From assembly GCA_958427355.1 (NCBI GenBank), contig CAUACA010000027.1:1-25795 (forward strand): 25,795 nt of DNA, in the 5' to 3' direction. Numbering within the stretch: the stretch's first letter is position 1; each line of letters opens with the position of its first letter. Shown here piece by piece: positions 8,333 to 15,276 of this stretch. This DNA is from an uncultured Collinsella sp. GTDB taxonomy: Bacteria > Actinomycetota > Coriobacteriia > Coriobacteriales > Coriobacteriaceae. The position numbers and the translations under genes were made by a program. The notes below the pieces were generated by a model, which was not told where the DNA came from, made no database searches, and was given only the letters and a program-made list of their open reading frames with translations.

Positions 8333-8875
8333 TTACCAACCCAAGAGCGAAAACGCCCCGTCGCAATAGCCAAAATGAAGCACGGCACAGTTGTCGGGTA
8401 GCTCTCCCCCGCCAGTCACATACTCAAGAAACTCCTGGCAGGCTGAGCCGTGGGAAACCGCCAGCACGCAGTCGTGCTGCGGCCTGGCCATGATGCGGGA
8501 CAGCGCCGCGACCATACGCGACTGAAGCTGCACTTCCGACTCGCCGCCAAAGGCCACCGGATAATCGCCCCAGGGCTGCGGCGGCATCTCGCGATTTGAT
8601 GTGCCCTCCAGCGAGCCAAAATGCCACTCACGCAGGTCATCGACCAGCTCAATGGAACAGCCCTCGCCAACGATAAGCTCGGCCGTATGCCGCGCCCGGC
8701 CCAACGGCGAGGAATACACATGATCAAAGGCCACGCCACGCGCCGCAAACGCCGTACGCGCCGTCAGCGCCTGCTCGCGCCCGCGCGCCGTAAGCGGCGA
8801 ATCGTGCCAGCCCTGCAAAATGCTCTGCACATTGAGCTCAGTCTGCCCATGCCGCACCAAATACAGATCTGCCAC
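8333..8875 (-). CDS. Histidine phosphatase family protein (first tandem copy, GTG start)
   Basis: A 180-residue phosphoglycerate-mutase-like phosphatase. The phosphoacceptor motif LYLVRHGQTELN lies at residues 4-15, SSPLGRARHTAE gives the second phosphate-binding Arg, LREWHFGSLEG the acid, and VSHGSACQEF the second His. All expected catalytic positions look intact. The start is taken as GTG at 8875 because GAGAGGAG lies at correct spacing and the protein then begins directly at the family's first strand. The mRNA leader contains the hairpin repeat at 8891-8925, immediately upstream of the ribosome-binding site. It shares an operon with the next phosphatase. Confidence 0.85.
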   Translation of the reverse strand: MADLYLVRHGQTELNVQSILQGWHDSPLTARGREQALTARTAFAARGVAFDHVYSSPLGRARHTAELIVGEGCSIELVDDLREWHFGSLEGTSNREMPPQPWGDYPVAFGGESEVQLQSRMVAALSRIMARPQHDCVLAVSHGSACQEFLEYVTGGGELPDNCAVLHFGYCDGAFSLLGW

Positions 8876-8890
8876 ATGTCCTCCTCTCGT

Positions 8891-8925
8891 ACCACCACAA
8901 AGGGGACAGGAGCCTTTGTGGTGAT
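8891..8925. repeat. Hairpin repeat, copy 1 (CACCACAAAGG family)
   Basis: A perfect 11-bp stem CACCACAAAGG (8893-8903) with CCTTTGTGGTG (8913-8923) encloses GGACAGGAG. The 35-base unit matches the reverse complement of 21557-21591 at 31 of 35 positions. It sits between the nitroreductase stop and the phosphatase ribosome-binding site, so it would form in that mRNA leader. It could act as a weak terminator, a leader structure or an inert dispersed repeat. Confidence 0.8.
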
Positions 8926-8958
8926 TTTGCCGCCGGATTGCGCCGCAACGACGCACAA

Positions 8959-9630
8959 CTACAGCAGCACGTCGGCAAGCGGACGCTTGGGTACGTGGTG
9001 CACCCGCGCCTCGTCGCGCCAATAATTGATGGAGCCGTCGGGGTTGGAATCGATCGTATCGATCACCTGTGTCTCGGCCGGAACGCCAAACGCCATGATC
9101 AGCTTGAGCTCATATTTGTCGTTATCGAGCCCCATGGCATCGATCGCGTGGGGCGTAAAGGCCTTGAACATGCAGGCTGCCACCTCGGGCGTGGCGCTGC
9201 GGGCGGCAAGCATCATCGTCTGCGCGGCAATGCCCGTGTCGACCTCGGTAATGGGAGCGGCAGGCTTGCCCGGAACGGCGCGCTCGGCCAAAATCGCGAT
9301 GTAGCCGGTCGGGCGCTCGCCCTCGGCAGGACCCGGCCAATCCTTAAGCGCGGCGGCCCATGCAAGCTCATCAAATACACGCGCGCAATCCTCGACACCG
9401 CTTACCACATGAAAACGCAGACGCTGAGCATTGGCGCCGCAGGGAGCCAGGTGCGCCAGTTCCGCCAGCTCGAGCAAAAACTCGCGCGGCACGCGCATGG
9501 ACTCGTCAAAACGGCGGCATGTACGGGCATGACGGACCAGCGCATCAAACGCTTCCAGACCGAGCTTTTCGCAACCTTGCTTTGCCATCGAATCGACACT
9601 CAACGGTGCCTCGGGAACTGCTTCGTTCAT
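8959..9630 (-). CDS. Nitroreductase family protein
   Basis: A 223-residue FMN-dependent oxidoreductase-like protein. The family signature is visible as HARTCRRFDESMRVPREFLLELAELAHLAPCGANAQ (about residues 33-68), where the Arg pair and the APCGANAQ segment contact FMN. ITEVDTGIAAQTMMLAA in the middle matches the helix at the dimer interface. The C-terminus (SINYWRDEARVHHVPKR) is typical of anaerobe members. The electron acceptor is unknown. The ATG at 9630 is preceded by a G-rich stretch rather than a strong Shine-Dalgarno, so the start is less certain. An iron-box-like site lies 30 bases upstream. The phosphatase pair follows on the same strand. Confidence 0.85.
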   Translation of the reverse strand: MNEAVPEAPLSVDSMAKQGCEKLGLEAFDALVRHARTCRRFDESMRVPREFLLELAELAHLAPCGANAQRLRFHVVSGVEDCARVFDELAWAAALKDWPGPAEGERPTGYIAILAERAVPGKPAAPITEVDTGIAAQTMMLAARSATPEVAACMFKAFTPHAIDAMGLDNDKYELKLIMAFGVPAETQVIDTIDSNPDGSINYWRDEARVHHVPKRPLADVLL

Positions 9631-9659
9631 AGGGACCCCCCAATACAAGCCAATTGTCC

Positions 9660-9678
9660 TTAGGAAAATCTAACCTAA
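9660..9678. promoter_or_regulatory. Iron-box-like (DtxR/IdeR) operator upstream of the nitroreductase gene
   Basis: TTAGGAAAATCTAACCTAA matches the classical DtxR/IdeR operator TTAGGTTAGCCTAACCTAA at 15 of 19 positions, with both outer TTAGG and CCTAA arms intact. It lies 30 bases upstream of the nitroreductase ATG, a position suitable for repression. A DtxR-type regulator gene is present in this window at 18262-18651. Binding is inferred from sequence only. Confidence 0.55.
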
Positions 9679-9866
9679 AACGTAGGCAATAACGAACAGG
9701 GCTGCAATGTTCTACACCTGTTGAATAGAAAATCGCGACGTGGGGAACAACGGAAACAATTCGGGACCTTTGGGTTACGTTTCGCCCTCCCCGACCCATA
9801 CGCCAGCGCCTTTAGGCGATACTGGTTGTAACGATCAAGGCTTACGCCGCACGGAAAGGAGACATT

Positions 9867-10469
9867 ATGGGCATCTTTAAGAACGATGACCAAAAATCGA
9901 GCCAGTTTGGATTTGACGAGAAAAGCATGGCAGGCAAGGCCGTCAAGGCCGTGCGCTGGATTTACGCCATCACGGGCGTTTTGGCGCTCGTCGCCGGCAT
10001 TGCACTGCTGTTTGCGCCCGCCAAATCCCTCGTCTTCCTAACGACCGTCTTGGGCTTCTACTTTGTGATCACGGCCGCGATCAGACTGTTTACCGCTGTT
10101 TTCGAGCCGCTGCTGCCCACCGGCTGGCGCGTGACGAGCATCATCTCTAACCTACTCATTATCTTGGGCGGCGTCATAATCCTGCGCAACCAGGCCTTCT
10201 CGACCGCGACGCTCACCACGATGGTGGTTATCGTGGCCGGCTTTGGCTGGATTGTCGAAGGTGTCATGTCCATTCTGGAGTCCGAGCTTTCGTCCAACCG
10301 CGCCCTCGCCATCCTGAGCGGCGCACTCTCCATCATCGCCGGCATGTTCGTGTTTATCTATCCGCTGTGGTCGGCCAAGATGCTCGTCATCTTTAGCGGC
10401 GCCGCACTGCTGGTGTTTGGCGTAACGCTGATTGTTCGCGCTGTTCAATTTGGCAAACTGGTGCACTAG
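9867..10469 (+). CDS. DUF308 / HdeD-like small membrane protein
   Basis: A 200-residue integral membrane protein with about six hydrophobic segments beginning near residue 32, after a polar 30-residue N-terminus. The paired-helix repeats (VLALVAGIALLFAPAKSLVFL, LLIILGGVIILRNQAFSTATL, LSIIAGMFVFIYPLWSAKMLV) are the pattern of DUF308/HdeD proteins, in which two-helix units are repeated three times. The molecular role is unknown; HdeD of E. coli is linked to acid stress. GAAAGGAGAC precedes the ATG. The stop codon TAG is immediately followed by the ATG of the next gene, so translation is probably coupled. Confidence 0.82.
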   Translation: MGIFKNDDQKSSQFGFDEKSMAGKAVKAVRWIYAITGVLALVAGIALLFAPAKSLVFLTTVLGFYFVITAAIRLFTAVFEPLLPTGWRVTSIISNLLIILGGVIILRNQAFSTATLTTMVVIVAGFGWIVEGVMSILESELSSNRALAILSGALSIIAGMFVFIYPLWSAKMLVIFSGAALLVFGVTLIVRAVQFGKLVH

Positions 10470-10952
10470 ATGCCGCGAACGCTCTTTATTGATGCCGACG
10501 CCTGCCCGGTCACGCGCGAGTCAATTGACTGCGCGCGGCGGGCGGGCGTCGCCGTTGTTATCGCCGGCAACAGCACGCAAAACCTGGAACGGCACATTCG
10601 CCGCGACGACCCGCGCGATGCCGAGCACGCGCGACGTGGCTTTTGGGTCACGACGCTCGACGTGAGTGTGGGCGCCGACAGCGCCGACTTTGCCATTATC
10701 GAACGCCTGCAGGCGGACGACGTGGTCGTGACGCAGGACATTGGCTTGGCGAGCATGGTGCTCGGGCGCGATGCCGCCGCCATCGGTGTGCGCGGGCGCG
10801 TCTACGACAAAGCGACCATCGACATGCAGCTGTTTATTCGCCACGAGGAAAAGAAGGTGCGACGCGCCGGCGGACGCACCCGCGGTCCGGCGGCATTTAC
10901 CAGCGAAGACCGCGCTCGCTTTAAGCGCAACCTCACCGAGCTGCTGCGCTAA
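10470..10952 (+). CDS. YaiI/YqxD family (UPF0178, DUF188) protein
   Basis: A 160-residue soluble protein of the UPF0178 family. The hallmark N-terminus FIDADACPV (residues 6-14) is present. The middle QADDVVVTQDIGLASMVL and RGRVYDKATID segments, and the basic C-terminus ending in a helix with RFKRNLTELL, also fit. The acidic N-terminal motif and fold are PIN-like, hinting at a nuclease, but no activity is established. Its ATG directly abuts the stop of the DUF308 gene without a separate ribosome-binding site, so it is likely translated by coupling. A terminator follows. Confidence 0.88.
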   Translation: MPRTLFIDADACPVTRESIDCARRAGVAVVIAGNSTQNLERHIRRDDPRDAEHARRGFWVTTLDVSVGADSADFAIIERLQADDVVVTQDIGLASMVLGRDAAAIGVRGRVYDKATIDMQLFIRHEEKKVRRAGGRTRGPAAFTSEDRARFKRNLTELLR

Positions 10953-10954
10953 CC

Positions 10955-10994
10955 AAGGTAGATTTTTGGGACATGCCTAAAAATCTACCTTTTT
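10955..10994 (+). terminator. Terminator of the DUF308-YaiI operon, containing a GGGACATGCC loop
   Basis: A perfect 13-bp stem AAGGTAGATTTTT (10955-10967) pairs with AAAAATCTACCTT (10979-10991), with an 11-base loop GGGACATGCCT and a following T-run to 10994. The stem is unusually AT-rich. The same loop decamer recurs inverted at 11047-11056 and 11066-11075, so this terminator is part of a local repeat family. Confidence 0.85.
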
Positions 10995-11034
10995 GTTTTG
11001 GAGATTGACGCGCACCCAACGCCCAGGTCATGGC

Positions 11035-11085
11035 GGTAGATTTTACGGCATGTCCCAGTTTTTACGGCATGTCCCAAACATCTAC
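11035..11085. repeat. GGCATGTCCC direct repeats at the 3' end of the permease gene
   Basis: TTTTACGGCATGTCCCA occurs perfectly twice (11041-11057 and 11060-11076) with a 19-base period, flanked by GGTAGAT and ATCTAC that can pair. The decamer is the reverse complement of the loop of the neighbouring terminator at 10968-10977. On the minus strand this is directly downstream of the permease stop, so it may serve as its terminator, although the T-run is poor. Confidence 0.7.
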
Positions 11086-12174
11086 TTAGAGGCCAAAGGC
11101 AGAAAGGATAAGACCCCAGCCCGCGCCGATGACATACATCATGATCAGAAACACAGCGTTTTCGCGGGCGCTGCGGTTGGTGCGGAACAGCACCAGGTAG
11201 CCCACGCCAGCGGAGATAAGCGTGCCGGCGAGCATCGGGGCCAGCTGCAGCGCGCCTTCCAGGTACAGTTGTGTGATGACGACGCTGGCCGAGCAGTTGG
11301 GAATCAGGCCGACAAGCGCCGAACCCAGGACGGCGAGCGTCTCGTTGCCACGCAGGAACTGCTCGATCGCGGACTCGCCGAAGGTCTCGAGCACGGCGAC
11401 CAGAATCAGCGTCACCAGAAAAATGAATACCGATACCTGCACGGTGTGCGAGATGGCGCTGCGAATAATCGACAGGAGGGGCGCGCCCTCGTGAGAGTGG
11501 GAGTGACCGTGGCCATCATGGTGTTCATGCTCGTCCTCATGACCGTGATCGTGGCCATGTCCGTGTTCGTGCTCGTCCTCGTCTTCATCGCAACCGCAAT
11601 GGTCGCGCTCGCACAGCTCGTGGATGTGGTCGGCGCTCACGCCCGCCTCGGCCACCTCGTCGATGATGTCACCGCCGCTGTGGTCGTCGTGCGCGCAGTT
11701 CACATGAGCCGGATTAGCAGCGGTCCCCAGCACGGTACGGCGAATCGCCGCATGTGCGCGAGCGTTACGACGCAGGCCGCGAATGGCGGCGTCCACGATA
11801 AAGCCCGTGACCAGCGCGATCAGTGCCTTCGAAGCCAAAAGTATCGCCATGGTCTGCACGGGCACCTGCTCGGCGAGCAACAGCGGCAGCATCTCATCGG
11901 AGGTCGAAAGGAACACCGCCACCAACGTGCCCAAGGTCACGACGCGACCGGCGTACAGCGTTGCCGCCATGGCCGAAAAGCCGCACTGCGGCACCATGCC
12001 CAACAACGAGCCAACCACGGGGCCCGCAGCGCCAGCGCGCTTGATGGCGCCGTTAACGCGGTCGCCCGCAACATGCTCGAGCGTCTCGAGCGCAAGGTAC
12101 GTCACCAACAAAAACGGCACCAGCGACAGCGTGTCCTTGCCAGCGTCGAGCAAAATATCAATCAGCAAACCCAT
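11086..12174 (-). CDS. Putative manganese (heavy-metal) efflux permease with His-rich loop
   Basis: A 362-residue membrane protein made of two homologous hydrophobic halves. Each carries a matching motif: GMVPQCGFS (about 59-67) and GLIPNCSAS in the second half. This is the pattern of the family annotated as putative manganese transporter, formerly arsenic efflux. The halves are joined by a long cytosolic or periplasmic loop (about 150-235) packed with His, Asp and Glu in repeats such as EDEHEHGHGHDHGHEDEHEHH, which should bind divalent metal. The substrate is inferred, not shown. The ATG at 12174 has a distant GAAAGG. The upstream region includes an imperfect palindrome near 12218-12234. It is monocistronic and convergent with the YaiI operon. 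Confidence 0.72.
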   Translation of the reverse strand: MGLLIDILLDAGKDTLSLVPFLLVTYLALETLEHVAGDRVNGAIKRAGAAGPVVGSLLGMVPQCGFSAMAATLYAGRVVTLGTLVAVFLSTSDEMLPLLLAEQVPVQTMAILLASKALIALVTGFIVDAAIRGLRRNARAHAAIRRTVLGTAANPAHVNCAHDDHSGGDIIDEVAEAGVSADHIHELCERDHCGCDEDEDEHEHGHGHDHGHEDEHEHHDGHGHSHSHEGAPLLSIIRSAISHTVQVSVFIFLVTLILVAVLETFGESAIEQFLRGNETLAVLGSALVGLIPNCSASVVITQLYLEGALQLAPMLAGTLISAGVGYLVLFRTNRSARENAVFLIMMYVIGAGWGLILSAFGL

Positions 12175-12217
12175 GACGGATGGAACCTTTCGTGTCTTTC
12201 GGCAGCATTGTAAAAGT

Positions 12218-12234
12218 CCTAGCTGTCAACTAGG
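12218..12234. promoter_or_regulatory. Imperfect palindrome between the permease and exonuclease genes
   Basis: CCTAG, a seven-base spacer, then CTAGG form a symmetric site, with another CCTAGG nearby at about 12248-12253. It lies in the region shared by the divergent permease and exonuclease promoters and could be an operator for a metal regulator. It does not match the iron-box consensus, so no regulator is named. Confidence 0.3.
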
Positions 12235-12346
12235 GTATTGTAGTTATCCTAGGCGCGATGCCAATAGTTGCCCATGGTAAACTATCATCTCGCCACATCT
12301 TAATGACTCAAAGCCGCACGACGCGACCCATCCAAGGAGCAGTTAT

Positions 12347-13315
12347 ATGAACGTTTCACAAGCACTCGAATACGAGCGCCAGCCGTTTATTCCCATGTTT
12401 ATCTATGGCGATCATGGCGCCATGGAGTCCGAGCGCCAGAAGGGCGAAGAGGCCCTTAAGGTGCTCGAAACCGAGTACTTTACCGCCGAGTGCGACCCCA
12501 GCTTCGACTTTGCCACCGTGCGCGACCTGGCTGACCGCAACCGCGACCTGTGCGACCAGATTGGCGAGGCGCGCCTGCGCAACGTGACGCCCGCGACGCT
12601 TTCGCGCGGTCTGTCCGACGCCGACACCTGCGCCGCCATCGGCAAGATGCAAAAGCGCACCGCCGCGTCCGTCATGCGCGAGATCCGCGGCGACCGCGAC
12701 GCGCTCGGCGTGGCGTACGCCCGCAAGCCTATCCAAGGCACAGTGCTCGGCATCGACATCGAGACCACCGGCCGTGCACCCGAGCGCGGCTACATCATCA
12801 ACGTCGGCTGGGAGATCATGGATCTCACCAGCGACGCCGTGCCGCATGACGCCGAGGCACACTACTGCGGCCTGCCCGATATCTACCGCGGCGAGGATGT
12901 GCCGCTGTCGAATATCCACCACATCACCTGGGACGACATCGACGGCAAAACGCCCTTCCGCGAGAACAAAGAGCTGCAAAAGCAGCTGCTCAAGCTTATG
13001 AAGAAGTACCCGTACATGGCACACAACGCCGCCTTTGAGGACAGCTGGTTCAAGATCCACCTGGACGGCTACGCCGAGGCACGCCGCGCGGGTAAGATTA
13101 TCGTCATCGACTCGCGCCAGATTTGCCGCAGCTTGGACGCCGACGTGCGCTCGCTCCCCCGCGAGTCCGCCCCCGCTGCGCTCGAGAATTGGGCGCGCCG
13201 CCGTGGAACCCTCGCCGTCGACGCCAACGAGCAGCATCTGGGCCTGGACGACACCGACCTCATGCTCCGCACGGTTCAGGCCGAGTTCAACCTCAAGAAC
13301 CTGTTTGCCAAGTAG
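12347..13315 (+). CDS. DEDDh-type 3'-5' exonuclease domain protein with unassigned N-terminal region
   Basis: A 322-residue cytosolic protein. Residues about 130-320 form an RNase T/DNA polymerase epsilon-type exonuclease domain with all five catalytic positions visible: Asp137 and Glu139 in GIDIETTG, Asp232 in AHNAAFED, and His297 and Asp302 in the HLGLDD segment. It should cleave single-stranded or mismatched 3' ends using two metals. Residues 1-125 are charged, mostly helical, and do not match a domain I recognise. CAAGGAGCAGTTAT precedes the ATG, a good ribosome-binding site. It appears monocistronic, with a GC-rich hairpin after the gene. Confidence 0.82.
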   Translation: MNVSQALEYERQPFIPMFIYGDHGAMESERQKGEEALKVLETEYFTAECDPSFDFATVRDLADRNRDLCDQIGEARLRNVTPATLSRGLSDADTCAAIGKMQKRTAASVMREIRGDRDALGVAYARKPIQGTVLGIDIETTGRAPERGYIINVGWEIMDLTSDAVPHDAEAHYCGLPDIYRGEDVPLSNIHHITWDDIDGKTPFRENKELQKQLLKLMKKYPYMAHNAAFEDSWFKIHLDGYAEARRAGKIIVIDSRQICRSLDADVRSLPRESAPAALENWARRRGTLAVDANEQHLGLDDTDLMLRTVQAEFNLKNLFAK

Positions 13316-13349
13316 AAACGTCTACGACAAACTCCGGCGTAGATCACGA

Positions 13350-13385
13350 GCGGCCTCGCAGCGGGAAACCCCGCAGCGGGGCCGC
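13350..13385. terminator. GC-rich hairpin after the exonuclease gene
   Basis: Bases 13350-13365 pair with 13370-13385 in a 16-bp stem interrupted by one A-A mismatch and one G-T wobble, with a four-base loop. There is no T-run, so it is either a non-canonical terminator or an mRNA-stabilising hairpin. Confidence 0.5.
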
Positions 13386-13666
13386 CCTACGTTCCACAGA
13401 TAGATCTGCCATCACAAATTCTGAACCCTCATTTTGAACGATTTCGGCCAATTCCCGACACGTAATTCGTTGTCGGATGGTGATGCATCGATATCAAATG
13501 TGCAGCAATTGAGTATTTCTATGCTATAGCCGAGCTGCGAAAACGTTTATTTATGGCATACCAACCCATAATTGCGTCAAGCTTTTGGACAGCATTTGGT
13601 TAGACCTCTAAAACGGCTTTTCCACTCAGCGCCATCAACACGGCATTAGCTGACACGATATATACC
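13386..13666. other. AT-richer intergenic DNA upstream of the nuclease-like gene
   Basis: About 280 bases without a supported gene. Base composition shifts visibly toward A and T from roughly 13430 onward, and this continues into the next gene. No clear -35/-10 pair and no ribosome-binding site is seen before the ATG at 13667; TATATA lies only two bases upstream of it. Confidence 0.5.
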
Positions 13667-14857
13667 ATGAGTATCGTATTGTCACATACCACTGCAAAAG
13701 CGGTCTACCAGGCCGCGCATTCGGTGTCTGCGAAAGGCATCGAGTCCTGTAACCCTGCCGCGATTTACGGATCATGTCCCACCGGAACGCTCCTTGACGC
13801 AGCCGCAGAATGGCTCACCAAACATGATGTTTCCCTCGACGCAAATGATTCCCTCGAGGTGATGGTGTTTCATCGCAGGAATGCGCGCTATGCAATGAAC
13901 TGTCAATGCCACGTTTCTTCAAAACGATTCTCGAACTCACGCTTTATAGAGCTTGAAGATGGCATCTTCATTGTTAGCGTTGAGCTTTGCGCACTTCAGG
14001 CCGCCACCTATCTCCCTTTTCGCGAACTGGTGGAGTACTACTTTGAATTGTGCAGCGCTTACTCCCTTGGAACCGGCTCTTCCACCTCTTATAGCGAGCG
14101 TTTCGTGCTCACCTCGACCGAGAGGTTAAAGCAGTTCTTTAATTCCATTACCAGATGCGACGGTTTGGCCCTTGCCCGAAAGGCAATCCAATGTGTGCGC
14201 GACGGATGCCGGTCTCCCATGGAAACGGCCTTTGTCATGATGCTAACGCTGCCCAAAAGCGAAGGAGGGCTTGGTATTAAGGGAATTGAGACCGATTACG
14301 AGGTGCAGGTCACCACTGCCGCAAAGAATCTCACGAGACGCAAAAAGTTCTTTATGGATGCGTATCTAAAGAAATCTCGCACAGACATTGAATACAACGG
14401 TTTTTATCATGACGCGGAAGAAGGCCGCGCCATCGATGAGGAGCGCAAGAATGCACTTGCGTCCATGGGATACGGAATCATCACCGTCAGCCGTTATTCC
14501 TTTATGCATGCCAGCTCTTTCGTTAGGGTCATGGAAGCAATCCAGCGGAAAGAGGGCGTACGCCCCTCGCGTCTACCAAAAGACTTTCAAATCATGCAAG
14601 AGGACCTGAGACAGTTTGTGCTCAGAAGGTTTATAGAAGAGAAAAGGCGAATTCAGAAGCAGCTTCGCCAGGATTCCGAAGAGCGCCAACGAATCGACCT
14701 CGAAAAAGCAACACTCGAAGGCATCACGCTGGATGACCCGACAATTAATGAAGTTACAGCAATCGATGACATGCAGACAGTCGAATCCGACAGCCCATCA
14801 TTTGCCCAAACAAGCAGCCTCGCGCCCGAGGGCAGGATCTTCGGGGCCGGAAGCTAG
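13667..14857 (+). CDS. Unrecognised protein with a probable PD-(D/E)XK (DUF559/Vsr-like) nuclease domain
   Basis: A 396-residue soluble protein. Residues about 180-290 follow the DUF559/Vsr-type nuclease pattern. Glu186 is in SPMETAF, Asp231 in FFMDAYL, and Glu242 in DIEYNG. After these come a His (Tyr-His-Asp, 247-249), an Asp-Glu-Glu-Arg helix (257-260) and GYGIITVSR. Residues 1-175 are of unknown fold and may bind DNA or a partner. The last 100 residues are charged and probably coiled coil, ending in a low-complexity tail. The gene is AT-richer and uses different codons from its neighbours, a sign of transfer. No Shine-Dalgarno precedes the ATG, so the start is uncertain or the message leaderless. 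No partner methylase or helicase is adjacent. Function is not established; a defence or DNA-repair nuclease is possible. Confidence 0.6.
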   Translation: MSIVLSHTTAKAVYQAAHSVSAKGIESCNPAAIYGSCPTGTLLDAAAEWLTKHDVSLDANDSLEVMVFHRRNARYAMNCQCHVSSKRFSNSRFIELEDGIFIVSVELCALQAATYLPFRELVEYYFELCSAYSLGTGSSTSYSERFVLTSTERLKQFFNSITRCDGLALARKAIQCVRDGCRSPMETAFVMMLTLPKSEGGLGIKGIETDYEVQVTTAAKNLTRRKKFFMDAYLKKSRTDIEYNGFYHDAEEGRAIDEERKNALASMGYGIITVSRYSFMHASSFVRVMEAIQRKEGVRPSRLPKDFQIMQEDLRQFVLRRFIEEKRRIQKQLRQDSEERQRIDLEKATLEGITLDDPTINEVTAIDDMQTVESDSPSFAQTSSLAPEGRIFGAGS

Positions 14858-14868
14858 ACCGGCTAACA

Positions 14869-14911
14869 AGGTGGGTACCCTAGCGATGTGCAAAATTGCG
14901 AGTATTCAGCA
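14869..14911 (+). repeat. 43-base inverted repeat, left copy
   Basis: It starts AGGTGGGT, contains GTGCAAAA, and ends GAGTATTCAGCA. It matches the reverse complement of 15076-15118 over its full length with a few substitutions and a small shift in the A-run. The two copies enclose 164 bases. Confidence 0.75.
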
Positions 14912-15075
14912 GGGTCGGCCCTCCAGCACCCACAAGTTAATCCAAATGAGAAACAAAGACGCTATCGAACGGGAACGTTAGGCAACACTTGAGGAAGATT
15001 TTATCTGTTTACCGCCCTTGGATAACTCTTGAGCGGCTTTATTTGGCCCGAAATAGATAAACAGACCCCCTATAG

Positions 15076-15118
15076 TTGCAGAATACTCCAATTTTTGCAC
15101 GGCGCGGGGGCACCCACC
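15076..15118 (-). repeat. 43-base inverted repeat, right copy
   Basis: Read on the minus strand it starts AGGTGGGT, contains GTGCAAAA and ends GAGTATTCTGCA, matching the left copy. This arrangement resembles the ends of a small non-autonomous mobile element, but no target duplication was identified. Confidence 0.75.
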
Positions 15119-15202
15119 TCGGCATCGACTATCAAAACCGCTCAATCCGGAATCTCGTCCACTATTCCCCATCATTTTGTGCGATGAATTACTTAAACGT
15201 TA

Positions 15203-15230
15203 TTGACATATGAACATACGCTCATATAAT
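15203..15230 (+). promoter_or_regulatory. Consensus promoter of the arsR-HMA operon
   Basis: TTGACA (15203-15208) and TATAAT (15225-15230) are both perfect sigma-70-type hexamers separated by 16 bases. Operator O1 fills the spacer, so repressor binding would directly exclude RNA polymerase. A promoter this strong needs tight repression, consistent with a metal-inducible switch. Confidence 0.88.
15208..15227. promoter_or_regulatory. ArsR/SmtB operator O1
   Basis: ATATGAACATACGCTCATAT is an imperfect palindrome of the 12-2-12 type used by ArsR/SmtB repressors. It lies between the -35 and -10 hexamers. Its reverse complement matches O2 at 19 of 20 and O3 at 18 of 20 positions. Confidence 0.85.
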
Positions 15231-15242
15231 CGGAAGTAAGTT

Positions 15243-15262
15243 ATTTGAGCGTATGTTCATAT
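15243..15262. promoter_or_regulatory. ArsR/SmtB operator O2
   Basis: ATTTGAGCGTATGTTCATAT lies just downstream of the -10 box and immediately before the arsR ribosome-binding site. It is oriented opposite to O1, giving two repressor sites across the transcription start. Confidence 0.85.
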
Positions 15263-15276
15263 GAAAGGATATTGCA

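Larger units (their letters stand above)
14858..15202. other. Gene-free region with short inverted repeats
   Basis: About 345 bases between the nuclease-like gene and the ArsR promoter with no supported gene. It holds the two 43-base inverted copies listed separately, and an inner shorter pair sharing TCTGTTTA in opposite orientation (about 15004-15012 and 15055-15065). An open frame on the minus strand in this region lacks a ribosome-binding site and looks like repeat sequence. Confidence 0.5.

Noticed and set aside
14978..15175. A 65-codon minus-strand frame between the nuclease-like gene and arsR
   Set aside because: It has no ribosome-binding site, and much of it is the inverted-repeat sequence.
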